A stretch of DNA of 64,000 nucleotides from Eretmocerus hayati. Taxonomy: Eukaryota; Arthropoda; Insecta; Hymenoptera; Aphelinidae. A model generated the notes under the pieces. The model was not told the origin of the DNA, made no database searches, and saw nothing but the letters and a program-made list of their open reading frames with translations. Position 1 is the first letter of the stretch, and each line of letters begins with the position of its first letter. Positions 32,895 through 44,472 of the stretch are shown here, piece after piece. Location of the stretch: contig CM056744.1 of the NCBI GenBank assembly GCA_029851415.1, positions 58,615,797 through 58,679,796 on the forward strand. The letters are read 5' to 3'. Position numbers and translations under genes: made by a program.

Positions 32895-34155
32895 ATATCT
32901 GGGCGACTCTCACGAAGTATGCGGTTTGCCCGAACGGGCCTATTTTCACGTTGTCAGAAAAACAGTCGTGGTTTTTCCGCCGCTCGCATTAGACCATTTT
33001 GAAGATCCACTCATATTCAACAGTTCTGCATCATTCAGAAGTCTATTACTTGCTATAGAAAGGTACTGGGAGACGCTTCTTCGTGACAAAATCGCAATTT
33101 TCGACCGAGCAGGGCCATAACTCTTTCACGCCTTAGCTCGTGGCAGGCGGGGCGGTTCACCGATCGGTCTGAAAATTGGATATGTGATAGATTATGATAT
33201 GAAGGAATGTTTAATTTTCGCCCGAGGCTGTGCCTATCAATGCGTCAGAGTGGCGGTGATTCGTTGGAGCGAACTCCGATTTTACATTATTTACTGTATC
33301 GCTCTTCTAATGGATGCAGCACTCGGGGCGGTGAACATTTCGCATTTGTAGGAACAACATCTCATCCTACTTCCAAAAATGTACGAATCTAGCCCAAGAA
33401 CGATAGTGTGCTCGATTCCGCACGACGATGCGGCTTAAAACGAGAAAAGTTATTCTTGCGTAAATGGGGTCAAAAAAATCGTTTTTCGTGTAGCACACGA
33501 AAATTTCGATTCCGTTCGGATTGAAACCACGTGTGAACTGATATTTGTACCTCAAGAAATGACTATGAGAATCGCCCCTACTACAGCCTCATCTCGGCGG
33601 TGATACGAGGCTTGTGAGGACTGACAAATGACGAAAATGAGCGTTTTGGTGGCTGTGGCACATCTTCATTTTGTACCACAAGACGCTGTAAACTATTAAA
33701 TTCATCTCCTCTCCTCTATTCCAACACCGAGGATGCCATGTATTCACATACACATGAGCCAATTAGAATTACGGAAATATGAGGGTCCCATCCAAATACA
33801 TAGGAAAATCTTCTACTCCCTCACAAATCCACGTCGGAGCTCCAAAATGATTTACGCAAGTATTTTATCATTGTTTGAGCATTACTTAGACCGAACAAAA
33901 GTTCATGGGAGGTGTGCTGCCATTCTGGGAATTCTCAAATTTTCAAAGTCGAAATCGCATAGTTCCTGAGATTTGCCCATATAGTGAGTTATCGGGCAGT
34001 TTCTCGATTCTCCTTATCCGTTGCCACACATATAGCTCACACTAGATTCATTGCATTATCTTGCATTCTATTGGTTTCTCCTATTCGTAGATGCAATATA
34101 TATATCATACACATACCGTCTCGGGCTATCGTATGTTCTTTCGACTTCTCTCATC
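32895..34155. other. No recognisable gene
   Basis: Short ORFs only, none with recognisable motifs or consistent coding character. No clear repeat structure noticed. Confidence 0.4.
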
Positions 34156-34160
34156 CGTCG

Positions 34161-35042
34161 CACAGTGGGGCTAAAAATCGATTTCAGGACAAGATTCAGC
34201 GCCACGCGGATTCTCAACCAATTGAAATGATTCAAACGGGATCTTCTCCGTTTTTTGACACTCTACGAGATTCCTTCCCGGAGAATTTGATTTGGGAAGC
34301 TGCGGAGTCACAGAATCGTGTTGGTCGATCAACCAAAAATCGTCGAAAATTGAGTCTCCTCGATCCTGGCGGCAATGTACGATTTTCTGGTTGGGCCGAA
34401 AATACATGTTTTTGGTCCCACTTGATAAGGGAAATACTCTCATCATTGCAGAACTCCGGCAACCTAATTTTGGATCAGGATTTCAGGCTCAACTACCTTG
34501 GTAGTAAACCCCAATCATCAAAATTCGACTCTCTTCGATCCTGGCGGTAATGTATGAGGTTCTAGGCGGGCTCAAATCATAAGTTAGAGATACACAATGT
34601 GTAAGCCCATGTCACAGGAATGCGCGAGCTTGATCCAAGGGCTTCAGAACTCTGCAATATCTCCCCCACTCACTTAGTACTCGAATATCATCGATATCCA
34701 CGACCTCTTGGAGTATACGTCGATGTAGCCTCACAAAATGTTTCTCCAAGGTGTCAACTCGATCTCAAATGCTTTTCGAACACTCCGACCTGGATTTGGG
34801 AATGATTGCAGTGAGGAGGAACTATTTATCACTCATCAGTACAAACTGATACTTCTTGCTTTTCGTCTTGATCGCCCTTCAACACGATCCTGGGCCTCCA
34901 GAGCTTCCCGAATTAAATTTTCCGGGCAGGTATCTTGTAGAATGAGGAAAAACGAAGAAAAACCCGTTTGAATTGTTTCGATCGGTTTAAAATTCGCGTG
35001 GCGCTGAATCTTGTCCCGAAATCGGTTTTTAGCCCCACTGTG
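34161..35042. mobile_element. 882-bp inverted-repeat DNA element
   Basis: The ends CACAGTGGGGCTAAAAATCG and its diverged reverse complement extend into arms of about 130 bp or more (34161-34290 and 34900-35042). CGTCG flanks both sides (34156-34160 and 35043-35047). ORFs inside overlap the arms and are not credible genes. Probably a non-autonomous DNA transposon. Confidence 0.75.
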
Positions 35043-35108
35043 CGTCGGTCGTATACTTAGTACATATATACGACAAAACAGTACCGTGCTAGGATACACG
35101 TCACGCTC

Positions 35109-35112
35109 GTGA

Positions 35113-35157
<45 letters not shown>
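35109..35157. repeat. (TA)n microsatellite
   Basis: About 40 bases of alternating TA, with slight interruption at the left edge. Confidence 0.9.
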
Positions 35158-35158
<1 letters not shown>

Positions 35159-35295
35159 TAGCGACAGCGTAAAGACAGCGTAAAGACAGCGATGCAAGTA
35201 TACCATCGCGTGCGAATGATGATGATTCATTACTGGATATCCAGCAACCGGAGGATAGGTCAAATGATGTTGAATCAAATGCGCAGGCGACAAAT

Positions 35296-35544
35296 CTGTG
35301 GTGGTCGGACTAAAGGTCGTAAGTCCATTTGAATGGAAATCGAGAAAAATGCGTTTGAATGCTATCATTATAATACACGAGAGTGGGCTTACGCCCTTTT
35401 ACGAATGGAATTTTTTGCCAGCAATGCAACATTTTGGTCCGGAAGGAGTCTTGAGTGATGGAGATGATCCAATGGAACATCGTAGATGCCTTAACTCAAA
35501 TTTTATGAAAATTGGACTTACGCCCTCTAGTCTGACCACCACAG
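35296..35544. mobile_element. 249-bp MITE
   Basis: CTGTGGTGGTC(G/A)GACTA and the adjoining GTAAGTCCA at both ends form imperfect TIRs of about 35 bp. AAAT flanks both ends. No ORF of note. Confidence 0.7.
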
Positions 35545-37548
35545 AAATGAGCAACGGCAAGATGGGATAATAGATGAAACACACTTTGTTCAACCAGATG
35601 TTCCATTACATAGAAATACGAACACTGGTACACTGAACAAACAGACAAATTAACGTCATGACAAAACAGTGAAAAATACACAGGATAGGCTACCACCTCT
35701 TACATGTTCAACTTCTACATGAAGCATCACGTCGAACAATGGGATAGCTGGCGCGGCGAGTACGAATATTACAAAACCATCGAAAAATGAAGTCAGGGCA
35801 CCTGATGATATCGGGAGCGGAAATTTATCGGATGCATTGCAGGATATATCGGATGATGAATTCTTGTCTACTCTATCGGGAATACGTAGTGACCGACGTT
35901 GTCGAGTAGCATCGAGAGAAGAACGTGATGTTTCTGGTCATTTGGAAAAACGTACAAGTCTTTCAAAGAATCCTGTCGATCATTCGAGTAACAAATACGA
36001 TCGTATCTTGGAATCGAACGAACGATGAAATGAAGAGGTACGTGATTAAGGAATCATGTTGCTACAAATGAACGAGATATTGTATATCTTCCTGAGAATA
36101 CAGTAGGACCTGTAAAGTTGGACACTCTCTATGTTGGACATCTCATCAAGTTGTAAGGAGCGTAGATCGATTATCCCAATGGAAAAGCTCCCAAAATGCA
36201 ATTTTCCAAGAGATATTTTTTCCAAAAATTTATCCCGGAAATATTTCTACAAAGTAAATTTCTCCCAAGAATATTTCCCAAAATTTTTTTCCCAAAACGA
36301 GAATTGCCAAAATATTTTTCCCAAAAAAAATTTTCCTAAATATTTTTTTCCCAAAAATACTTCTGGAGAGGCGGGGAAGAATCATCGATAACATCGATGG
36401 GAATTTTTGAGTGGATTAAGCGATGAGACAACACTTCGGGTAGTTGGTTAGATTCGAGTGCATTCCGATCAATGATTTTGTTCAATTGGAACAGACAAGG
36501 CACTTGAACTTATCTTATGGACCAACGTATGTAAGGAGGAGAGAGATCTGGCCACTCTCAGCACCCTGACCGTGGAGATCGAATGGAACCAGCACATTCT
36601 CATGAAATCGGAATTTCGGCTCTCCGCGAATCTATCGAGGGCAAAATGTCATAACCTAAGGAGTGATCCGAGATATGTTCCTTCTTTCCTCCCTGCATCG
36701 CTTCGTAGGGATTATTCACTGTTCCGGAGGTTGAGAAACTCGAGAATTCCAATTCGTGAACGAATGCGATGGAATCTGAATGGTGAACAGTGAAACGGTG
36801 AACGTTGTCAACAACCAAAAGTCTGGGGTGTTCGTTAGTGTTTTACCGATATTATTGAATTCTCCGCCCGTGAACGATCCTCGCAATATCGGACAATCTT
36901 TGGCTCGATTGAATGATCTCTGGCTATGTGAAACATATATTCAATCAAGTCAGAGGGAATAAGAACGCTGGCAACAAGGAATTGATAAGGGATGATCTTG
37001 AATGTTGATCTAGTGACGCAGTTTTTGGAACAGAATGACCCATTAGGAACATCGTAATGTCGATTGATTGTGAAGCAAGAGAGGAATGACATCGTGAGTT
37101 TTTCAATCGTCAGAAATGGAAGTTTTTATAAGAACCAAAGTTCTCAAATTCTGAGTTTGACTTGGAAGTGTCTACGCCACAGTAGTTGCTGTAATTTGCT
37201 CTTATCACTGGGGATGCATGGAGTTTATTGAGTCATCGCAATCATAGTTCTACTTCCTGTATAAAAAAGACAAGAGGGAATGGGGTGGATTGATTACAAC
37301 TCATTTCATGATTATCAGGCCTCTTTCCCCATCTTGGCTATGAAACATAACGTCAATTGCAACGTAAATCGTGTACAGCAGAAGCACCGTTTGTCATCGT
37401 TGTTGTTAATGTCGCGGATAACATGGATCCATACTCAGTTTGAAATTCATACGGAGTTTTGAAATACAAATGCAGAGACAGACGTTGAGACTAAATGATA
37501 GGAAATCAGTTGATGATGCTAGAATTTACAGATTCACCGTTGATCATA
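35545..37548. other. No recognisable gene; T-rich simple repeat at 36185-36365
   Basis: 36185-36365 is a degenerate TTTTTCCCAAAA(A)TAT repeat. 36107-36150 (ACAGTAGGACCTGTAAAGTT...) resembles the end of a pogo/Tigger-like element, but no partner end or transposase was found. The remaining ORFs are short and unrecognised. Confidence 0.35.
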
Positions 37549-38647
37549 GTACAGTACCCACCATAAATAATGAAACACGTAGGGTCTCACTCAAACAGTG
37601 ATATTTCCAATTCCATTGGTCGTACGGGAATTTCGAGAGAAGGATTTTGAAGAGCACAAAAAAATCTATCAATTCATGGGTTCTCATAATTTTTTACGTG
37701 CTTTTTAAGTGCCCGTACACGTGGTTGGGAATCAAAAAAATTCTCCTTCAATCAATCACCTACAATTTTGACGGGAGTTATCCGATCACAGAATTACTCA
37801 CAGGGTCTTGTAGATCGTTCAAAAATCTAGAAATTTGGTCCCCTGTAAAATTTCCGTACGACCCTTCCCGTTTGACTTACGAGCTCCGAAACAAAACTTT
37901 GTATTAACATAGGGTGCTTATGGACATACCGAGCCTGCCACCTGTTTAATTTTCTCTCGCTCTATTCTGTGGCAAAATTGGATTCCAAAAATATCATGGC
38001 ACATAACTTCGACGTGGAATAATATCATCTTCCATAATATTTGATTAGATTTTGTCTAATATTTGAGGTAGCAACGATTTTTCGAAATTTGATGTGAAAA
38101 TTGATGAATTTCGTGTTTTGCTCCTACAGGTCACATTTGAGACAAAATCTGATGGAATATTCTGAAAGATAAGATCATTCTACGTCGAAATCATGTGCCA
38201 TGATATTCTTTTATTCCAATTCTGCCCCAAAATAGAGCGAGAGAAATTGAACAGGTGGCAGGCTCGGTATCTCCATAAGCACCCTATGTTAATACAAAGT
38301 TTTATTTCGGAGCTCGTAAGTCAGACGGGAAGGGTCGTACGAAAATTTCACAGAGAACCAAATCTTTATATTCTTCAACGATTGACAAGATCCTGTGAGT
38401 ATTTTTGTGATCGGATCACTCCCGTCAAAATTGTGGGTGATTGATTGAAGGAAAATTTTCTCTGAATTCCAACCACGTGTACGGGCACTTAGAAAGCACG
38501 TAAAAAATCATGAAAACCCATGAATTGATAGTTTTTTTGTGCTCTTCGAAACTCTTCTTTCCAAATTCCCGTACGACGGATCGAATTCGAAATACCACTG
38601 TTTGAGTGAGACCCTACGTGTTCCATTATACATGGTGGGTACTGTAC
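37549..38647. mobile_element. 1.1-kb palindromic element
   Basis: GTACAGTACCCACCAT at the left is the reverse complement of the right end. The arms match along about 500 bp each, with the centre near 38095. The arms include ACACGTAGGGTCTCACTC and CATAGGGTGCTTATGGA. A diverged single arm is present at 32333-32812, so the sequence is a dispersed family. No coding potential recognised. Confidence 0.8.
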
Positions 38648-39339
38648 ATTCCCACATATTCAACATAGCGCATTAATCTTTCCCAACATCGCGTAGATCA
38701 TATATCCCAGAGGAACTTGATTCAGGGTCAATTTTGTCCCTGTTAATGATATCACTCAGACAACAATTTGACGGTTGAACTCGTTATCATTGGAATATCG
38801 GGCTTCGAGATTCATTAGGGTGACACTCATTTCCTAAGTTCGGATTTTTCCATCGGCTCACGTTTGGAGCGTTCTCGTTTGGTGAGTATATGATGGAAAA
38901 ATTCCCGCAGAACGGTTTGGAGACGTCCTAATAGCACCAAACAACTCGATTGTCAACATTAGAAAGCCTATACCGGAAAATTCACCCTCCCGACCCACTA
39001 TGTCTCTACGATTGCGTTAATTTCTCTCGATGCTCTTAGTCGCTTTTTAGATATTTGAATCCTCAATTTTGCAAGAAATACGATAAACATGTCAGATTTG
39101 AGGTCCGAAGTGTCTCTCGCGTAAGAATGAAGTGTTGTACTAGTGCACGGTGTTCTTGAAATACGTTCATATTCCGCTGACGATCATCAACGGGATTGTT
39201 GTGGGATATGTTTCTGGGGCCCTTAGAGCACATTTTCTGATAAGAATCAAAATCGGCCCTTGGGCCATTTTTTATAAAGATCCAAAAAACGTGTTTTCTA
39301 TCGTGTTTTTAATCTTTCTCCTCGGATAACTCGAAAAGA
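38648..39339. other. No recognisable gene
   Basis: No ORF of note and no repeat structure recognised in this stretch. Confidence 0.4.
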
Positions 39340-40260
39340 TCACACTTTAACCGAAAATGTATACAAAACATCTTTTGTAGATCTTGAAAAAATGCATAAA
39401 AAAGGTCTTCTTACTTGAATCCATAAAACGCACTCCGTTTGAGATATTTTCGGATTTTCATCGAAAATTGTGTAAAATATGAATTGTAGTGTATAATTAT
39501 ATATAGTATAATTTGGAGGACGTGCGATTACCTGTGGTGATTTGTAGTGCTTGTAAGATTGAAGTATATCGCTTATCAAACGGGAAGCAAAATGCTAAGC
39601 TACACTCCCCAGACTATACGCATTTCACATTCCCACTGGGAAACACTATCTCGGAATTGAGTGGAAAGTGTTCGTGCATCTTATGTGAGTTGGCACGTAA
39701 AAACGGACGTCAGGCATGGAATAATATCTCATATCGATTATATCAAAGGATCATACGGTTCACGCCAAATTTATTCCATTGTTATCATATTTGGATACAA
39801 TAATTTGTTGAGTAATGCGTAAGCTCTTATTATATTGACCAAGATCTATTTTTGTATTCAATGAAATCACAAATATCTCCAGAATGTTCTCTCACTTTAC
39901 TGGGGAAACTTGGAGTTTCACATTATGACCTACAACTTCAAGAATTTCCATTTGGAAGATGATTCGACCTTTTCCCTGTAAGGGTGGTAACGTGAATTAT
40001 ATCCGAAACCGTTTCTGATGCTCACCCATTACTAGATTGGGAGAATATCAAAGAATCCTGGATAACTCGCCATTTTCAAGCACTACGATTCATATTTTAC
40101 ACAATTTTTGATAAAACGAGCTTCTTCCGAGCCACAGAGTTGAGATTTTCCGGAAAATTTATGATGACGAAATGAAAATCCCAAAATATCTCGAACGGAG
40201 TGCGTTTTACGGATCCAAGTGTGGGGACCTTTTTTATACAATTTTTCAAGAATTTTTGGA
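39340..40260. mobile_element. Inverted-repeat element enclosing a Cys-rich ORF
   Basis: 39340-39500 and 40085-40260 are diverged inverted repeats; GTGTAAAATATGAATTGTAGTG matches the reverse of CACTACGATTCATATTTTACAC. The about 580-bp interior carries the ORF at 39513-39803. The outer boundaries and duplications are not resolved. Confidence 0.55.
39513..39803 (+). pseudogene. Cys-rich zinc-finger-like ORF fragment
   Basis: The open frame lacks an ATG start (it begins LEDVRLPVVICSAC). It has a CSAC pair, about 40 residues later CSCILCELARKNG, and a hydrophobic, aromatic tail. This CxxC...CxCxxC layout suggests a zinc-ribbon-like domain. I recall similar uncharacterised arthropod proteins but cannot name the family. 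It lies between inverted-repeat arms, so it is probably captured or a remnant element gene. Confidence 0.35.
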
Positions 40261-40327
40261 CTTCATTAAAATAGTGCAGAAATTTTATTTTGCATTTTTT
40301 TGAGAACCCTTATGATGCCCAGTGCCT

Positions 40328-40517
40328 ACAGGAAGCCCAATTTTTGCATTTTTCTAGCCTTCTATTAGGAGATCATAACTTGACTCCGACGTACTTCAGC
40401 GCATTCTTTTTTCTGAGATTGGACAGGAAGCCCAATTTTTGCATTTTTCTAGCCTTCTATTAGAAGATCATAACTTAACTCCGACGTACTTCAGCACATT
40501 CTTCTTTCTGAGATTGG
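40328..40517. repeat. Two tandem 95-bp units
   Basis: ACAGGAAGCCCAATTTTTGC begins at 40328 and again at 40423. The units are about 95% identical by eye (GGAGATCATAACTTGACT versus GAAGATCATAACTTAACT). Confidence 0.85.
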
Positions 40518-40880
40518 GACTTTCAAGGAGGAAATTATTCAGGATCGATAGCTAAGTCAAGCAACTTCCACAGGCTATCCGTTATGAACCGATTTCAGCG
40601 GTTCTCGGGTTTTATCCGCAATCTAGCTCCTACTATGAAACCGAAAATCAACTCTCACCGGTGGTCGAATCGTAGCTCGTTGGAAGACCTCCGAAATAAC
40701 CACTGATGAATGTCGATTATCGAGTTTCTAGTAGGAACTAGATCATGAATGGAACCCAAGAATCGCTAAAATCTGCTTCCAGCAGATAGACGGTGGAACT
40801 TGCTTGATTTAGTCATCGATCCTGAAATAATTTCCCTTGGAAGTCCCATCTCAACAAGAAGAATGCGCTGATGTTCGTCG
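40482..40880. repeat. About 400-bp inverted repeat
   Basis: CGACGTACTTCAGC...AAATTATTTCAGGATCGAT on the left matches the reverse complement of ATCGATCCTGAAATAATTTC...GATGTTCGTCG on the right. The centre is near 40680. The left arm shares its start with the second unit of the 95-bp duplication. Confidence 0.7.
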
Positions 40881-43800
40881 AAAGAGCTTGAGTCTAGTCG
40901 GGATCATGATTTGAATTCAGCAGAAAGAGTCGGGAAAAGTTTAACGCCTTATCAAATATGAGCAACGGAAGTGAACCAAACAGCAAGTGTGGAGCGGGAG
41001 TTATTACTTATTGCGCTGCTAGGACGCATGTAATAATTTTTGCACTTTTAAGAGAAATACCTCACTTTTCGTTCATGTAACATGACATGTTTCATGTAGG
41101 GCTCCGGTCTCTTTATTCTAGTTGGAAAAAAATCATCAAGTTCCTTGGGACAGCTCTTGATGCTACATCATGTGTTGGACCTGTTGCTTGCATCAACAAG
41201 TACAGTATAGCAACTGATCTAAAAAACTAAACATCGCGTTTGGCAAGTTATGGACATCACCCTAGATCGAAGCTACTCTGGAGCAACTTGTTCGATGACC
41301 GCAAATCTAACGAATCCTGACACGAAGGCAACCTTCACTAGAAACTTCTCTTTCTTGTGAGTTCTGAACTTTCTCGATGTGAAATACAGACAACGAATCA
41401 TTTCCTTGAACCATGGTCAGTACTTTCCCATCCGCTCATCCTCACTTTCACCGAGATTGAATTCCGATACCTGAAAGCTTTAAGGAAAAAGTTAGTACGC
41501 ACAAGTGATAATCCGTGGATTCGCGTAAACGACTTGCATGAACCGTCTCAGAGGTAGTATTCTTGGAAAAGAGCAAGAGCTCAATCGAGTTGAGTAGTTG
41601 GGTTGCATTCAATTGAATGTAAACTCGTCAATGTAATCCCTGAAATTCATCATCTCCGGCATCCATCATCTCAAATTTCGGGGCATTTTCACCTTGGAAA
41701 TTGTATGACATTGATGTTCACCTTCAGATGAATGAATATTTCTAGGAATGGATGATGGGCCCTTCTAGGGATGGATCAAGGGCTTCCGCTATGGTGATAT
41801 GGCTGATGACATCTACCACAATCATTATTCTGATTAAATGAAATATGAATAGAGGGGTGACATACCGTATTGAAGGACCGGAATAGGGAGACATATACCC
41901 TCATTCACTAAGAACTTCACGGTATGGTAGATGTAGACTGGTGAGGTAGGTCACTCCATATCGTGAGAAAAATAGCCTTCTTGGTGAATTCGCATCTGAG
42001 CGTATGTATTATGTAGTGGCAACCAATGCATCGTGGTCGATCAACAACTCATCACAAAGAATTGTGATTAGTAATGGGTGGGAATGTATTAATGCGAGCG
42101 CAGCGGACGCACGAGGGAAGACGCCGCGGAAGCTTATGCCTCCACCTCCTCTGCTTGCGGGATCGGGAGTTGAGCAGATGTGGCGCCGTCGACTCTAGCG
42201 CTCCTTTTTGCTCATTTTCAAGTGCCTCCGGCTATCCTCCGTTCGGGCGCACCAGCTGATCACAAGTGACGCCTCCTAGTCTGGCGCGCTCTTCATTCCA
42301 CTCACCCAAGCGCGATCTCGGCTGGTTCACATGAAGAGATACTGCGGCATTCGGCGCCTCAAAACTCTCCTGTCCACAGGCGCGGCAGCTGATGACGAGC
42401 GCCACCTCCAACTTTGCTGCATGCGGGAGCGGCAGATGTACAGAGGTGGTGCCGTCGAGTCTAGTGCTCCTTTTTCTCTCATTCTCTTGGAAGTGATGAA
42501 GCTATTTCCGCGTAGCATTCTGGCTTGAGAAGTCTTGAGGAATACTGGAAAATGATCTCATTAGATTTCACTCTGGAAATCTAAATACAGCGAGAGGACA
42601 TAATGCGTTCTACTCAGGAACCACTAATTCGAGACGACCGGAATCCCGCAGTTTCATCCCCAGTGTCAACGCCGAATAGGGTACACGGATCTTCATTTCC
42701 CGGACACAGTCAACCTTGCAGCCTTTCACATGCACTCCCTTCCGTGTAGTGACATCGTCCATAGATGCACAAGGCTTACGTGGAGCGACCATTTATCTTT
42801 GACAACGATAATATTGCTAGCGTTTCTTTGATCAATCTCTTGACACGATAATTTTGGACTCAATGACTCGTGTTTGCTATCACTTTCGATGACGATTGAT
42901 CTTTCGGGAGTGCACTTCCATGCTGAACTGAGACGGCGTTGGGTAGCAGGGCGTATGATTCAACAGAGCAGATGAAACGGTTTAGGTATCGGTCCGAGAA
43001 AAAAAAGGTCATGATATTTTCATTACTAGTACTCACGTGATAATTCGTTGGTAATATCCCAAATGGAAACTCGGAAACAGACTTTTCATCATTCGATATC
43101 TCTCTTGCCCGAAAACGAAAATTCCAATGCTTGTGAATTTTGCATATTTTGACCACCGATTCTCCGTGAAGAAGTTGGGTACCGTCCAAATCCCAATGGA
43201 CAACTGCTTCGTAATCTTATCATAAATTGTCGTAATTCCTTCAGAGATCGCTTTTCATTCATCTAAGAGAATTTGCAGATCTTTCTCTCGTAAGGTGATG
43301 TACAATAACTCACCAATCCGCTTTTGTTCCCATGACGCGGATCAACAAATCATTCGAAATAGACGTTCATTGATATTCGTGGAAGCGAAAATTTAAAAGA
43401 GGAATTTTGAAACAACATAATCGTAATGACATCAGTACCCATAACTCCCGAACGGTCGAGAAAAAATATCTGTTCCGATCATCTCTTGATGGCAGCTCTG
43501 CCTGGATCACTCGTGTGAGTCAACTATTTCAGGAGACCGCGACTCATTTTCAGTTGCTGCAGGACTTCTGCAGCAACTCATGCGTATGTTGACCATAAAG
43601 GCATCCCAGTTAGTACCCAGGCGGTAAAGTGGGGAACCATTGGGTGTTACGTGCATGGTACCGTGGTAAATCCCTTCGCCTCTACCGGTATCAACCACAT
43701 TGTAGATGGAAATGAGAGAGTAAGAGTGCAGTATTAGAACCCTCAAATTCGTGTATTGTAGTCTTACGTCCCACAGTTTTCCGCCAGCCAATCAGCCTTT

Positions 43801-44134
43801 AAACATTTTTATATTATATCGTACCTTTCCACTCGGTGGGTATCGAAATACATGGTCCATACATATAACTTCCACATCTGTATGAGAGACATTACACATT
43901 CGATTGTTCTTGTTGACCGTGATATATTTATTTCAAATTTTTTTGTTCCTGCACCAAAAACCGCAAACATTGACTCTAAGTACCCAGTCGCAGGCGTGGG
44001 GAAATAGAATAATGTGACCAGTTTTTAGTATATCTGATCTTCTTCTTACTCTTTTCATAACGACTATTGTATTGACCAGGCTTCCTGCGATGGAAGTGAC
44101 ACGTCGTCGTCGCATTTGATACAGATGATATAAA
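40881..44134. other. No recognisable gene; diverged duplicated segment at 42080-42500
   Basis: 42165-42225 and 42425-42490 share GGCAGATGT...GGTG(G/C)CGTCGA(C/G)TCTAG(C/T)GCTCCTTTTT in direct orientation. Minus ORF 43507-43791 is unrecognised. A GCTGCAGGACTTCTGCAGC hairpin is at about 43555-43573. Nothing else supported. Confidence 0.35.
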
Positions 44135-44471
44135 ATAATGTGACACGTGACGGAAGTGATACATTCTTGTGAATTGTGATAAAAGTTGATACTCTCTTAT
44201 GATGTGTAGCAAAAGTTACACATTCTTGTAAACTGAGGTGAAACTGAAATATTTTCCCAACAATGGGTGGAAGTCAAGCATTCTCATGACATGTGATGAA
44301 AATGATGTTTTCTAGTGACATGTGATTGAAGTGATACATTACTGTGATTGGTGCTGAAAGTGAAGTGTTCTCGTGACGTGTGTTCGTAGTGATACTTTAT
44401 TTTATCGCGTAATTGGAGTGATACATCCTCGTGAAGTTTGATGGGAGTGAAGTGCTCTCATGACATGTGGG
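44135..44471. repeat. Degenerate 29-bp minisatellite, about 12 units
   Basis: Units start at 44135, 44163, 44193, 44222, 44251, 44280, 44309, 44338, 44367, 44396, 44425 and 44454. The consensus is roughly ATTCTCGTGACATGTGATGG then AAGTGATAC. The period is exactly 29 for most units. It is not a multiple of three, so it is not coding. Individual units are diverged, so the array is old. It stops at the edge of the 44473 element. Confidence 0.85.
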
Positions 44472-44472
44472 A

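Noticed and set aside
34162..34550. ORFs of 76-188 aa on both strands
   Set aside because: They overlap TIR arms of a non-autonomous element and are complementary shadows.
36107..36150. pogo/Tigger-like terminal repeat
   Set aside because: Only one end is visible and no transposase remnant or partner end was found, so it is noted but not annotated as an element.
44135..44471. 29-bp periodic repeat considered as a CRISPR array
   Set aside because: There are no distinct spacers: the whole unit repeats with divergence, and the context is eukaryotic.
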